The position numbers and the translations under genes are program-made. The notes beneath the pieces were generated by a model. The model saw nothing but the letters and a program-made list of their open reading frames with translations. It ran no database searches and was not told where the DNA came from. A stretch of DNA of 64,000 bases from Arthrobacter horti (GTDB lineage Bacteria > Actinomycetota > Actinomycetes > Actinomycetales > Micrococcaceae), in contig NZ_JAVALS010000004.1 of assembly GCF_030731045.1 (NCBI RefSeq), positions 186,001 through 250,000 on the forward strand. Direction: 5' to 3'. Each line of letters starts with the position of its first letter. Positions within the stretch are counted from its first letter, which is position 1. Positions 49,705 through 58,855 of the stretch are shown in pieces.

Positions 49705-50979
49705 ATGGGACGTCGTCGTGCTCAATCCGTAACCGTCGTCCGTTGGCGCTGGTGGCTGCATGGCCTGATCTCGGCGCTCTTCGTGGTGGTGGCCGTGAGT
49801 CTGGGTCCGGGCGTGGTCTGGGGAGACACGGTTCAGTACATCCGGATCGCGCACGAGCTCCAGGGGGATTCCCCGGATGTGGCCTGGACGAAGGCCTATA
49901 CGGAATTCTGTGAGCACCCGTCCATCCCGTACACGGGCAGTGTGGACGACTGTGTCACCACCACGATGGCAGGCCACGGCCCGGTGATCGGCTACATCGA
50001 CCGGAATCCTCAGTACCAGGCGATCTTCACCCCTAGAATCGGCTACCCGCTGGTCTCGATCCCGCTGATGAATCTCCTCGGCGACCGGGTGGGGCTGTGG
50101 CTCGTGGCGGTGTTCTTCTGCGCCCTGGCCGGCTTCATCTTCGCCCGTTTGGCGGTCCTTGCGGGCCTGCCGGCCGTGGCCGCAGCCACGGCCCAGATCG
50201 CCTTCTACGCCCTTCCGATGAGCATCCCGCACGGCATCGCATTGCTGGCGGAGGGGCCGACCCTGATGGCCGGCCTGGTGCTGGTCTGGGGCGTGGCGGA
50301 GGTCCTCCGGCGACGGTGGTTCACCGGTGTCCTGCTCAGTCTGGCCGGCTTCGGTCTGGTGCTGTTCTTCAAATACTCGTCCCTGATGCTGCTGACGCTG
50401 AGTGTTCTCCTGCTCGGGGTCTTGATGATCCTCTTCCGCAGCAAGCCTGCGAGAGCCGCGGGGTTCCGGCAGACGGTGCTCGGGGCAGGCCTGTTCGCGG
50501 CGAGCCTGGCGGTGAATGTCGTGTTCAACTTCCCGGGGCTTGCCGAGAGTCTTCAGGACACGTTCACCGGCCACTATCTGCGGCCGCCCGTGCCGGACCC
50601 TCTGCAGAGGCTCGTCGCACTGGAGGGGGACTTCCTGCAGAAGTTCGTCGCCGCGATCCCCGCCAACGCCGGCTATGCCCTCGTCGTCCTGGCCGCGTTG
50701 GCCGGTTTCGTCCTGGCCGCTCGCCGTCGGCTCCTGACACCGGTGAGCTGGGCGGTTCTCCCGCTCTCGCTCTACGGAGTCCTCAGCGTCGTCGGGCATC
50801 CGGTGTACACGCAGGCCGAGCGCCTGGGCTCACCGTTCTGGACGATCGTCGCGCTGGGTGCCGGATGCCTCGTGTGGGCGCTCATCCCTCGCCGTCGAGG
50901 TGCCGGGCAGCCGGGCGCCGCGCGGCTGGAAGCCGGCCGCGCTGGAGGTCCGAGCGACGACGGCGTGGCGGCGCGCTGA
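49705..50979 (+). CDS. Polytopic membrane protein, possible GT-C glycosyltransferase
   Basis: The 424-residue protein has about 9-11 membrane helices. The first external loop contains GDTVQYIRIAHEL and a cysteine pair (EFCEHP, VDDCVTT) that could form a disulfide. The acidic residue after the first helix and the large loop recall GT-C glycosyltransferases. I do not recognise a specific family. The ATG at 49705 follows CAGGTGA by six bases; the open frame continues upstream only as an overlap of the acyltransferase gene. It has its own possible promoter. Confidence 0.62.
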   Translation: MGRRRAQSVTVVRWRWWLHGLISALFVVVAVSLGPGVVWGDTVQYIRIAHELQGDSPDVAWTKAYTEFCEHPSIPYTGSVDDCVTTTMAGHGPVIGYIDRNPQYQAIFTPRIGYPLVSIPLMNLLGDRVGLWLVAVFFCALAGFIFARLAVLAGLPAVAAATAQIAFYALPMSIPHGIALLAEGPTLMAGLVLVWGVAEVLRRRWFTGVLLSLAGFGLVLFFKYSSLMLLTLSVLLLGVLMILFRSKPARAAGFRQTVLGAGLFAASLAVNVVFNFPGLAESLQDTFTGHYLRPPVPDPLQRLVALEGDFLQKFVAAIPANAGYALVVLAALAGFVLAARRRLLTPVSWAVLPLSLYGVLSVVGHPVYTQAERLGSPFWTIVALGAGCLVWALIPRRRGAGQPGAARLEAGRAGGPSDDGVAAR

Positions 50980-50999
50980 GGGCGGGCGCGCCGTCGTCG
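50955..50999. terminator. Inverted repeat at convergent gene ends
   Basis: CGACGACGGCG (50955-50965) and CGCCGTCGTCG (50989-50999) form an 11-bp stem with a long 23-base loop between two convergent genes. It is a plausible but not ideal terminator. Confidence 0.45.
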
Positions 51000-51003
51000 T
51001 GGG

Positions 51004-52410
51004 TCAGGAGACCTGGTCCGCCATCGCGGCTGAGCGCGCCCTCCGCCGGAGAGCGACGGCGCCGCCGGCCATGAGCAGGACGAGGAGCCCGAGCTCGGCG
51101 ACTGAGAGCAGGAGCCAGGTTGGCTGGAACACCGTCAGCGCGGTGATGGCCGCGGTCACGGGAAGCCCGATGAGCACGAGCCGGAGGTCCACGAGACCGG
51201 GCCTGACCCTCCGGGCGATGAGGGCGTACAGCACACCGAGGACGGCGAAGCCGGCCACCTTCACCAGGGCCACGGCCATCAGATTCTCGGAGGCGGAGAC
51301 CAGGACCAGGCACCCGAGCTGAGCCGCGGCGACCAGGGGCGTGATGATCGCCATGGAGCGTGTGCGGTTGACCGCCACCAATTGCGTGGTCGCCATCAGG
51401 AAGATCACGTAGCCCACCGCGACGCCGGGCAGGATCCGGGCCACGGCGAACTGCTGGGAAGACAGGTCGTGAGCGAGGATGTTGGCGGCGAAGACGGCGC
51501 CCGTGCTGCCGAGCAGGACCAGGGCCAAGGACACGCCGAGGGCCTCTTTCTGGGTCCGGCTGATCGAGCCGTCCGAGTCGTCCCCCCGGCGCGCCAGCAA
51601 GGTGGTCTCCCAGACATTGGCCAGGGCGAGGACCACGGAGAGCGGTCCGAGAGCCATGGGCAGCATGGCGCCGTATACGCCGTAGCTTGCCGGCCCGTGC
51701 ATTGCGTTCAGCACGAACGATTCGCCCTGGAGCATGAGCACGAGCGCGATGCTGTGGGGGAGCAGGGGCAGGGAGCTCCTGGTGGAGTCGCGGACCAGTC
51801 CGGGGAAAGCGAACGGGCGTTCCGGCCGGACGAGCAGCGCGCTGAAGACCGCCGTCACGGCCACCACCAGGGTGAACGCGCCGAGGTACGCCGTGGCGCT
51901 CCGGTCCACGAAGAGCACCGCGGCCAGACCTGCGAGGTGGCCCACGGTCTGGGCCCCGATGGTCAGCAGGACGAATGCGACGGCGCGCTTCTGGGCCCTC
52001 AGGACGGCGAGGCACATCTGGATGGCACCCAGCAGGCCTACGGCGAACAGCGCCAGGATCAACGACAGCTCGTCACCCAGGGTTCCCTTGAAGCCGAACC
52101 AAGCGGCCAGGACCGCCGCGGCCGCCGCGCCGAGGCCCAGAGACTGCAGGATCCCGAAACCTGCCAGCGAGCGTGCCTTGTCGTGCCCCCTGTCGGGGTC
52201 GAAGAACGTCCTGGTGATCACCAGAGGCAGCCCGGCCAGGATGACGATGAGGGAGATGGAGACCACCGAGAGGTTGAACGCCACCCTGCCCCATTCGTCC
52301 GGGGCGAGGAGACGCTGGACGAACGGCTGTGTCAGGAGCGGGCCGGCGCCCTGGGCGACCGCGGCGATGAGATACAGGGTTCGCTGGGACGCCTCACTGC
52401 GTGCACTCAT
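51004..52410 (-). CDS. Second polysaccharide flippase, Wzx-like
   Basis: A 468-residue protein with about 12-14 membrane helices, related to the flippase at 46951: both share the opening LYLIAAVAQGAGPLLTQPF pattern and the WFDPD/FFDPD block. It overlaps the GT2 gene upstream by ATGA, so the two form a unit. Two flippases in one island suggest two different exported glycans, or one per polymer section. Confidence 0.8.
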   Translation of the reverse strand: MSARSEASQRTLYLIAAVAQGAGPLLTQPFVQRLLAPDEWGRVAFNLSVVSISLIVILAGLPLVITRTFFDPDRGHDKARSLAGFGILQSLGLGAAAAAVLAAWFGFKGTLGDELSLILALFAVGLLGAIQMCLAVLRAQKRAVAFVLLTIGAQTVGHLAGLAAVLFVDRSATAYLGAFTLVVAVTAVFSALLVRPERPFAFPGLVRDSTRSSLPLLPHSIALVLMLQGESFVLNAMHGPASYGVYGAMLPMALGPLSVVLALANVWETTLLARRGDDSDGSISRTQKEALGVSLALVLLGSTGAVFAANILAHDLSSQQFAVARILPGVAVGYVIFLMATTQLVAVNRTRSMAIITPLVAAAQLGCLVLVSASENLMAVALVKVAGFAVLGVLYALIARRVRPGLVDLRLVLIGLPVTAAITALTVFQPTWLLLSVAELGLLVLLMAGGAVALRRRARSAAMADQVS

Positions 52411-53414
52411 TCGGCGATCTCGTAGGTCTTGCCGACGTATTCGCGGTACATCTTCGCGTAGGGGCCGGGGAGGAGACGGGCGAACTGTCCGGCGATCGCG
52501 ATCTGCGGCCTGGTCCGCAGGACATCGAAGAACGCCCTGGGCCCGAGGGCGTCGCTGAGCACCTTGCGGAGCGTTTTCAATGTCGGCTGATCCGCGTGTG
52601 CCATGAGGGCCCCGGAATACACGACGACGGCGAGGGTGGTGCGCATGGTGTTCCAGGCCCGGCGTGGGACGAGCCGTTCGGTTTCCGGGCTGAGTCCTTC
52701 GCGGAGGAACGCCTCCGTCTCCGTGACGAAGCGGGAGCTGTGTTTCTGGGACCAGGTAGCCGAGGCCGGGTTCACGTTGTACACATAGACCGGCTGACTG
52801 GTGAACCGCACGGCGCCGGCACGAGAGAAGGCCGCCGCGTTGAAGATGAGGTCCTCATAACGACGGACCCGCTCATCGTGGCGCACGGTCTCGAGGAGGT
52901 CACGGCGGTACAGCCGGCCGTGATTGAAGTTCCAGACCCTCTCTTCAAGCAAGCCGGTCAGGGCGTCCATGCCCGGCACCGTCCCGGAGAGACGGTCCGG
53001 CCTCACGGTCTCCACCCCGGAAGCCGAGCGTGCCACATGAGCCGCGCAGACGACGTCGACTCCGGCAGTCAGGCCCACGAGGTGGGTCAATGCCGCGGGC
53101 AGAAACGTGTCGTCCGCGTCGAGGAAACAGACGAACTCGCCGCCGGCCTCACGGACCCCGTGGTTCCGGGCGGCGCTGGGCCCGCCGTTCTCGGGCAGCT
53201 CGAAAAGCCTGATCCGGGTGTCGTTCAGCTGTTCAAGGAGTTCTCGCACCAGAATCACAGAGTCATCTGTTGAGCAGTCGTCCACCAAAAGGGCTTCCCA
53301 GTTGTCGAACGTCTGGGCGCGAAGGCTTTCGAGAGCACCTGCGACAAGCTGCCCGGAGTTGTAGACCGGAATGATGACGCTCACGAGTGGTAAGGGGGTG
53401 GACCGCTGCTCCAC
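52407..53414 (-). CDS. GT2 family glycosyltransferase
   Basis: The 335-residue enzyme has VSVIIPVYNSGQLVAGALESL, LVDDCSTDDS, ENGGPSAARNHGV and the metal-binding FLDADDTFLPAAL, followed by a variable acceptor domain. It resembles capsule-type transferases. I start at the GTG at 53414, four bases after GGAGG; an ATG ten codons upstream is in frame but has no ribosome site. It is directly coupled to the second flippase. Donor and acceptor sugars are unknown. Confidence 0.85.
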   Translation of the reverse strand: MEQRSTPLPLVSVIIPVYNSGQLVAGALESLRAQTFDNWEALLVDDCSTDDSVILVRELLEQLNDTRIRLFELPENGGPSAARNHGVREAGGEFVCFLDADDTFLPAALTHLVGLTAGVDVVCAAHVARSASGVETVRPDRLSGTVPGMDALTGLLEERVWNFNHGRLYRRDLLETVRHDERVRRYEDLIFNAAAFSRAGAVRFTSQPVYVYNVNPASATWSQKHSSRFVTETEAFLREGLSPETERLVPRRAWNTMRTTLAVVVYSGALMAHADQPTLKTLRKVLSDALGPRAFFDVLRTRPQIAIAGQFARLLPGPYAKMYREYVGKTYEIAE

Positions 53415-53522
53415 ATGACCTCCGCTGGGTTGAGTATGCCGCATTTCTGATCCCGGTGCTGAGGACGAAGGCTGCGGACAGCAGTTTACGTCAGACGGCG
53501 CCTTGAAGTGGGCCGGGGAATG

Positions 53523-55616
53523 TCAGGAGTACGAGACCGAGGTCCCTCCGGCCGAGGTCCAGCTGATGGTTCCGTGCTGGAAGCTCTGGTAGCACGAGGT
53601 TGAGACCGAGCAGATCTCGTCGGTGGTGGGGTAGCCGAGCGCCCCTCGCTCGAAGCCCAGGCTTCCCCACGTGGTGCGAATGGCGCCGAAGGGGCTGACG
53701 TGTGCTCCCGTGGCGGGGGAGTAGTTGATGGCCCCGCCCTGGAACATCTGGTAGCAGCCGCTGTTGATGAGACCGCAGCTTTCCCCGTTGCTGGTCGGGT
53801 AGCCGAGTCTGCCGTTCTCGTAGCCCTGGGCGCCCCACGCATTGCGGATGGCGCCCCAGGTGGTCAGCTTCGCTCCGCTTGAAGGCGACCAGTGGATGGA
53901 ACCGCCCTGGAAGAGCTGGTAGCAGCCGCCGTTGAGCAGGCCGCAGGTTTCATCGGTGGTGGGGTAGCCGAGGCTGCCGTTCTCATAGCCCTGAGCACCC
54001 CAGGTGCCGCGGATGGCCCCCCTGGTGATGTGCGCGCCGGTGGAAGCCGTGTAATTGATGGCACCGCCCTGGAAGAGCTGGTAGCAGCCGCCGTTTGGCT
54101 GGCCGCACGTTTCGCCGTTGCTCGTCGGGTACCCGAGCGAGCCGTTCTCGTAGCCCTGGACGCCCCAGGCGTTGCGGATGGCGCCCCAGGCGGTCAGATT
54201 GGCTCCTGTCGCTGCTGACCAGTGGACCGATCCACCCTGGAAAATCTGGTAGCAGCCGCCGTTGACCAGGCCGCAAGCCTGGTCGGTGCTGGGGTAGCCG
54301 AGAGGGCCGTTCTCATAGGACTGGGCGGCCCACGTGGCGCGGATGGGATCCTTGGTGGCGTGAGCCCCGGCGGAGGCTTGCCAGTGGATCGTGCCATTGG
54401 CATAGATCTGGTAGCAGCCTCCCGCGGTGAGCCCGCAGTTGACCCCCGTCTTGGCCCCGCCCAGCCAGCTGTTCTGCGCCGCCTCGGTGGCGATCGCCGT
54501 CGCCGCATCGCTCACCGTGGAGAAGCGCTTCAGCCCGGTGTAGTCGCCGTTCCAGATGTCCGAGTCGCCGGCGAACGGCCCGGAGTCCGTGTACTGCCAG
54601 ATGCTGTACTGCTGCCAGCTTGCGGGGAGCGTGCCCGGTGTGGTGCTGGGGGAGGACGGGTAGGCGGCGATCCACAGTGGGTAGCTGGAGAACGCGGACG
54701 AGTTGCCTGTGCACCGGGTCCACCAGTCGGTGGTGGTGTAGACGACGGGGTAGCGGCCGGTCAGCTGCAGCATGGTGTTGCCGAAGTCGCTGATCCACTT
54801 CACCATGGGGGCGCCGGCCAGGCTGTAGCAGATGTCGCCTGAGTTGAACCCGACGTCGGTTCGGCCCACGTACGGGTTGTATTCGATGTCCAGCACTGGC
54901 GGCAGGGTGATGCCGTCGGAGCTCCAGCCGCCGCCGTTGGCCGCGAAGTACTGGGCCTGCGCGGCGCCGGAGGAGAAGCTGGGGATGGCGAAGTGGTAGG
55001 CGCCGCGGATCATGCCCTGCTGGGCGGAGCCGGTGTACTGCGAGCCGAAGTATCCGTTCGTGTAGTACGAACCCTCGGTGGCTTTGACGTAGGCGAATCT
55101 CGATCCGGCGCTGTACTGCGCGGCCCAATTGACGGATCCCTGGTAGTAGCTCACATCCTGTCCCGGGACACCGAAGCCAGGGTTCCAGGTGGCTGCGGGG
55201 AGTACCCCTGGCACCGAACGGGAGAGCGGGGCGGTGCCACTGGATGGCCCGGTCTGCGGCGCCGCGGGGATGGCCTCGCGGGCCATGCGCGCTGCGGGTT
55301 CCGGTGCCGGGCCCGGAAGGCCCGCCCGGACCATCTTCTGAGCGGCGTTGGTCTGCATCGTCGCACCATCGCGGCCCACTGCCTGACGTGCCGTGGCGCG
55401 CTCGCCGGAGGTCTTGCCATCGGGCACGACGGCGCCCTGCGTCGATGCGTCCGCACTCACCGTGGCCGGTGGAACCGGGGGCGTGGGACCGGGCTGGGCG
55501 ACGGCGGCGCCGCCGCCAGCGAGCAGCAGCATTGCCGCGAGGATCACAGCGGAGCCGCGGACGGTGGCGCGACGACGGGTGTGGGTGGACTCGGGGGACT
55601 TGCTCCCGTGGTGCAT
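53523..55616 (-). CDS. Secreted GH25 lysozyme with six LGFP repeats
   Basis: The 697-residue protein has a basic N-terminus and signal peptide (AVILAAMLLLAGGGAAVAQ), a proline/alanine-rich spacer (about 42-145), a GH25 muramidase domain (about 150-360; GQDVSYYQGSVNW, YVKATEGS, and the catalytic-type LDIEYN) and six LGFP repeats from about residue 380 to the end. LGFP repeats are associated with actinobacterial cell-wall attachment. Each repeat has a CxxxxxGCYQ cysteine pair that could form a disulfide. The enzyme should cut N-acetylmuramyl bonds for wall remodelling. It is divergent from tadA. Confidence 0.93.
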   Translation of the reverse strand: MHHGSKSPESTHTRRRATVRGSAVILAAMLLLAGGGAAVAQPGPTPPVPPATVSADASTQGAVVPDGKTSGERATARQAVGRDGATMQTNAAQKMVRAGLPGPAPEPAARMAREAIPAAPQTGPSSGTAPLSRSVPGVLPAATWNPGFGVPGQDVSYYQGSVNWAAQYSAGSRFAYVKATEGSYYTNGYFGSQYTGSAQQGMIRGAYHFAIPSFSSGAAQAQYFAANGGGWSSDGITLPPVLDIEYNPYVGRTDVGFNSGDICYSLAGAPMVKWISDFGNTMLQLTGRYPVVYTTTDWWTRCTGNSSAFSSYPLWIAAYPSSPSTTPGTLPASWQQYSIWQYTDSGPFAGDSDIWNGDYTGLKRFSTVSDAATAIATEAAQNSWLGGAKTGVNCGLTAGGCYQIYANGTIHWQASAGAHATKDPIRATWAAQSYENGPLGYPSTDQACGLVNGGCYQIFQGGSVHWSAATGANLTAWGAIRNAWGVQGYENGSLGYPTSNGETCGQPNGGCYQLFQGGAINYTASTGAHITRGAIRGTWGAQGYENGSLGYPTTDETCGLLNGGCYQLFQGGSIHWSPSSGAKLTTWGAIRNAWGAQGYENGRLGYPTSNGESCGLINSGCYQMFQGGAINYSPATGAHVSPFGAIRTTWGSLGFERGALGYPTTDEICSVSTSCYQSFQHGTISWTSAGGTSVSYS
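53526..54476 (-). repeat. Six LGFP repeats with an alternating 162/168-base period
   Basis: The GCYQ-coding block recurs at 53586, 53748, 53916, 54078, 54246 and 54408. The spacings are 162, 168, 162, 168 and 162 bases. Repeat types also alternate in protein (TTDE versus TSNGE; HWS versus INY), so the true unit is a 330-base pair of repeats that was duplicated. Confidence 0.9.
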
Positions 55617-55719
55617 GCTGCTCTCCAGAGCTGACGGGGACGGCTGACCGGTGTCTCCCCTCCAGACCGATTCAGACTAACAGCCGTCACAAGAGCCACA
55701 CAGGCCCCACGAGACTGAC

Positions 55720-55728
55720 TTATCCACA
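55720..55728 (+). promoter_or_regulatory. DnaA-box-like nonamer before tadA
   Basis: TTATCCACA, a perfect DnaA-box consensus, lies in the 197-base gap between the divergent lysozyme and tadA genes, 86 bases before tadA. The flanks (TGA-C before, ATCG after) resemble those of the copy at 11035. A 10-bp palindrome TGGCATGCCA follows at 55759-55768. Confidence 0.55.
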
Positions 55729-55813
55729 ACGTTATCGCCTGTGACTTGGCTAAATATGTGGCATGCCATAACGTGACAGCCACATGACAGGTTTGCCGAG
55801 GGGGAGGCGCGTG

Positions 55814-57034
55814 ATGGATGCAGTGCAGATCGTCGAAGCAGAGGTGCGCGAATTGGTGCGCCGCCGCGGCATCGATCCCTTCACGGATGAGACGCAGGTT
55901 CGCCGTCTGGTGGCCGAAGCGGTCAGCGACTATGAGGAACGGGCCCTGCTGGGCGGTCTTCCCGTCCTTGCCTCCGCGGAGCTCACCCGACGGCACGTCC
56001 TGGCCTCGGTGGCCGGTTTCGGAGAGCTGCAGCCGTACTTCGATGATCCTGAGGTCGAGGAGATCTGGATCAACTCCCCTCGGGATGTCTTCGTAGCCAG
56101 GAACGGGGCGTCGGAACGCACGGGACTGGAATTGACTCAGGCCCAGGTGGAGGATCTCGTGGAGCGCATGCTCAAGTCCTCAGGACGCCGGCTCGACCTG
56201 AGCAGCCCGTTCGTGGATGCGTCCTTGCCGGACGGATCCCGTCTCCATGTGGTCATCCCGGACATCACGCGTGAGCACTGGGCGGTCAACATCAGGAAGT
56301 TCGTCGTCAAGGCGTCCAGGCTGGAACACCTGGTCGAGCTGGGAACGCTGAGCCGTCCCGCGGCCCGGTTTCTCGGAGCGGCCGTGAACAGTGGCCTGAA
56401 CATCCTGGTCTCAGGGGCCACTCAAGCCGGCAAGACGACTCTTCTGAATTGCCTGGCCTCCGCGATCGGAAGCCGCGAGCGGGTCATCACGGTGGAGGAG
56501 GTCTTCGAGCTCCAGTGTGCACTGAAGGACGTGGTGGGCATGCAGTGCCGTCAGCCGAATCTGGAGGGCGAAGGTGAGATCCCGTTGCGATACCTTGTCA
56601 AAGAAGCTCTCCGCATGCGTCCCGACCGGCTGATCGTCGGTGAGGTGCGGGCCGCCGAAAGCCTCGACATGCTGATCGCGATGAACGCCGGAGTCGGCGC
56701 GATGGCCAGTGTCCATGCCAATTCGGCCCGGGACGCGGTCACCAAGATCTGCACCCTGCCGCTCCTTGCCGGTGGCAACATCACGAGCGACTTCGTGGTG
56801 CCGACCGTGGCCTCCTGTGTTGATCTGGTGGTTCACTGCACGCGGCTGTCTCAGGGTCGCCGCCTCGTTTCGGAGATCGTCGCCCTGGGCCGGCGGGTGG
56901 AGAACAACGTCATCGAGTCCAGCACGGTCTTCGCTCTGGAGGACGGCACGCTCCGGGCCACTGGAAGCTACCCGCCGGAGGAGAAATTCACCCAGGCTGG
57001 ATACCGTCTCCAGTCCCTCGTCGGAGCCGCCTGA
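55814..57034 (+). CDS. tadA: TadA/CpaF secretion ATPase
   Basis: The hexameric motor of the Tad/Flp pilus (type IVb). The 406-residue protein has an N-terminal domain with GFGELQPYFDDPEVEEIWIN, then Walker A SGATQAGKTTLL (about residues 202-213), the Asp-box-like ITVEEVFEL, Walker B RPDRLIVGEVR and the His-box SVHANS. The ATG at 55814 follows GGAGG by six bases; GTG one codon earlier is less well spaced. TadB starts within its stop codon (TGATG). The mycobacterial equivalent is Rv3659c. Confidence 0.93.
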   Translation: MDAVQIVEAEVRELVRRRGIDPFTDETQVRRLVAEAVSDYEERALLGGLPVLASAELTRRHVLASVAGFGELQPYFDDPEVEEIWINSPRDVFVARNGASERTGLELTQAQVEDLVERMLKSSGRRLDLSSPFVDASLPDGSRLHVVIPDITREHWAVNIRKFVVKASRLEHLVELGTLSRPAARFLGAAVNSGLNILVSGATQAGKTTLLNCLASAIGSRERVITVEEVFELQCALKDVVGMQCRQPNLEGEGEIPLRYLVKEALRMRPDRLIVGEVRAAESLDMLIAMNAGVGAMASVHANSARDAVTKICTLPLLAGGNITSDFVVPTVASCVDLVVHCTRLSQGRRLVSEIVALGRRVENNVIESSTVFALEDGTLRATGSYPPEEKFTQAGYRLQSLVGAA

Positions 57035-57888
57035 TGTCCGCCGTGCTCGGAGTGACCCTGGGTCTCGGACTCCTGCTCGTCTGGTGGTCATTCTGGCTAC
57101 GGGCGACCGGCGAACGAGCGCCGAAGAGGCCGTCGCGCATCTCCCTGGCGCTCGCCGATGCGGGCATCGAGCGGGTCTCTCCGGCGGCACTCATCGGCAC
57201 AAGTCTTCTGCTGGCGCTTGTGGTCACCTTGATCCTTCTGGCCGTGACCCGATCCGTCCCCATCTCCATCTGTTTCGGGGCCTTCGCAGCATGGGTGCCC
57301 TGGAACCTCATCGGCTGGCGTGCCGGACGGCGCCGGGCCGTCCTCCGCCGGGCCTGGCCGGATGCGGTGGACCACCTGCGTTCGGCGATCCGGGCCGGGC
57401 TGTCGCTTCCGGAGGCACTCGTGCAGCTGGCGTCCAAGGGTCCCGAGGAGCTCCGGCCGCCTTTCGCCGAGTTCGCGGCCGACTACCGTTCCGGAGGAAA
57501 GTTCGACACTTCCTTGGACCGGCTCAAGGACCGCCTGGCCGACCCTGTGGCGGACCGCATCATCGAGGCGCTGAGACTCACCCGAGATGTCGGCGGCGCG
57601 GATCTGGGCAGACTCCTGGGAACACTGGCGGAGTTCCTCCGGGATGAGGCCAGGACCAGGAGCGAATTGGAGGCCCGGCAGTCCTGGACGGTCAATGCGG
57701 CCCGGCTCGCTGTGGCCGCCCCTTGGCTCATCCTGTTGCTCATGTCCACCCGTCACGAGGCCATCGAGGCGTACAGCACGGCCGCAGGCGTCCTGGTGCT
57801 TGCCGGGGGACTTGTGGTGTCCGTGATCTGTTACCGGGTCATGCTGCGGATCGGGGCGCTCCCCGCCGAAGAGAGGGTGCTGGCATGA
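57034..57888 (+). CDS. tadB: TadB inner-membrane platform protein
   Basis: The 284-residue T2SSF-type protein has two N-terminal helices, a cytosolic helical domain (AWPDAVDHLRSAIRAGLSLPEAL, about 108-130, and a GADLGRLLGTLAEFLRDEA block) and two C-terminal helices. It forms part of the pilus platform contacted by TadA. The stop overlaps tadC by ATGA. Confidence 0.88.
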   Translation: MSAVLGVTLGLGLLLVWWSFWLRATGERAPKRPSRISLALADAGIERVSPAALIGTSLLLALVVTLILLAVTRSVPISICFGAFAAWVPWNLIGWRAGRRRAVLRRAWPDAVDHLRSAIRAGLSLPEALVQLASKGPEELRPPFAEFAADYRSGGKFDTSLDRLKDRLADPVADRIIEALRLTRDVGGADLGRLLGTLAEFLRDEARTRSELEARQSWTVNAARLAVAAPWLILLLMSTRHEAIEAYSTAAGVLVLAGGLVVSVICYRVMLRIGALPAEERVLA

Positions 57889-58823
57889 ACCCCTCCGTGG
57901 CGGCTGTTCTCCTCGGGCTTCTCCTGGGCCTGGGACTGTGGCTGCTGGTGGTCAGGATGCCGTTCATGCGTGCCACGACCCTTGCAGAGCGCATCGCACC
58001 GCAAGTGCGCTCTCAGGACCTGCGGTCCCGCCTTCTGAGAACCGCGGAACAGAACATCACCCCGTTCGGGCCGCTGGAACGCATCCTCGCCCCGGTCCTG
58101 CGCGACGCGGTGCAGTGGCTGGGACGATTCCGGTTCAGCAATTCCGCACTTCAGGAGCGCCTGATAAGGGCGGGAAGCAGGCGGACGGCCGTGGACTTCC
58201 GGGCGGGACAGGTCCTCCTCAGCGGTGCGGCATTCGCGGTCACACTGATGCTTTGCCTGATCGGCGTGTTCTCGGGCAGGATGACGCCCTTCGTGGCCGT
58301 CCTGGCCTCGGTCGTGGCGGCCGGTTCCGCACACATGGTGCAGGAGCAGTGGCTCGCTCACAGGATCCGGGTGCGTGAAACCAGGATCCTCCGGGAGTTC
58401 CCCGGTCTGGCCGAGATGATGGCGCTCGCCGTAGGGGCCGGCACCAACGCCCGCGGGGCTCTGGAACGGGTCGCGTCGATCGCACAAGGCGAGCTGGCCG
58501 GAGAGTTCTCCCGGGCACTCGCGGACACCCGGGCCGGGATGCCGTTGCTGGAGGCACTGCAGCGGCTGTCCAAGAGGGTCCGGCTGGCACCGGTGGAGCG
58601 CTTCGTCGACGGCATCGTCGTTGCAGTGGAGCGCGGCACCCCACTCGCCGAGGTGCTCAGGGCCCAGGCCCAGGACGTCCGGGATCTGGGCAAGCGCGAA
58701 CTCATGGAGTCCGCCGGACGGAAGGAGATCACCATGATGGTCCCGGTCGTGTTCGGACTGCTCCCGCTGACCGTCATCTTCGCCGTGTTCCCTGGCCTCG
58801 CCGCCATCACCATCATGCTTTAG
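57885..58823 (+). CDS. tadC: TadC inner-membrane platform protein
   Basis: A 312-residue T2SSF-type partner of TadB. It has helices near the start (VAAVLLGLLLGLGLWLLVV), two in the middle, the cytosolic block EFPGLAEMMALAVGAGTNARGAL, and an LMESAGRKEITMMVPVVFGLLPLTVIFA end. The ATG at 57885 overlaps the tadB stop. Together with TadA and TadB this gives a complete motor and platform. Confidence 0.88.
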   Translation: MNPSVAAVLLGLLLGLGLWLLVVRMPFMRATTLAERIAPQVRSQDLRSRLLRTAEQNITPFGPLERILAPVLRDAVQWLGRFRFSNSALQERLIRAGSRRTAVDFRAGQVLLSGAAFAVTLMLCLIGVFSGRMTPFVAVLASVVAAGSAHMVQEQWLAHRIRVRETRILREFPGLAEMMALAVGAGTNARGALERVASIAQGELAGEFSRALADTRAGMPLLEALQRLSKRVRLAPVERFVDGIVVAVERGTPLAEVLRAQAQDVRDLGKRELMESAGRKEITMMVPVVFGLLPLTVIFAVFPGLAAITIML

Positions 58824-58855
58824 TCCCATCACTCATCGCACCCCTGGAGAGACCC

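Noticed and set aside
53526..54476. CRISPR array
   Set aside because: The repeats are 162-168 bases, in frame, and encode LGFP protein repeats; no cas genes present.
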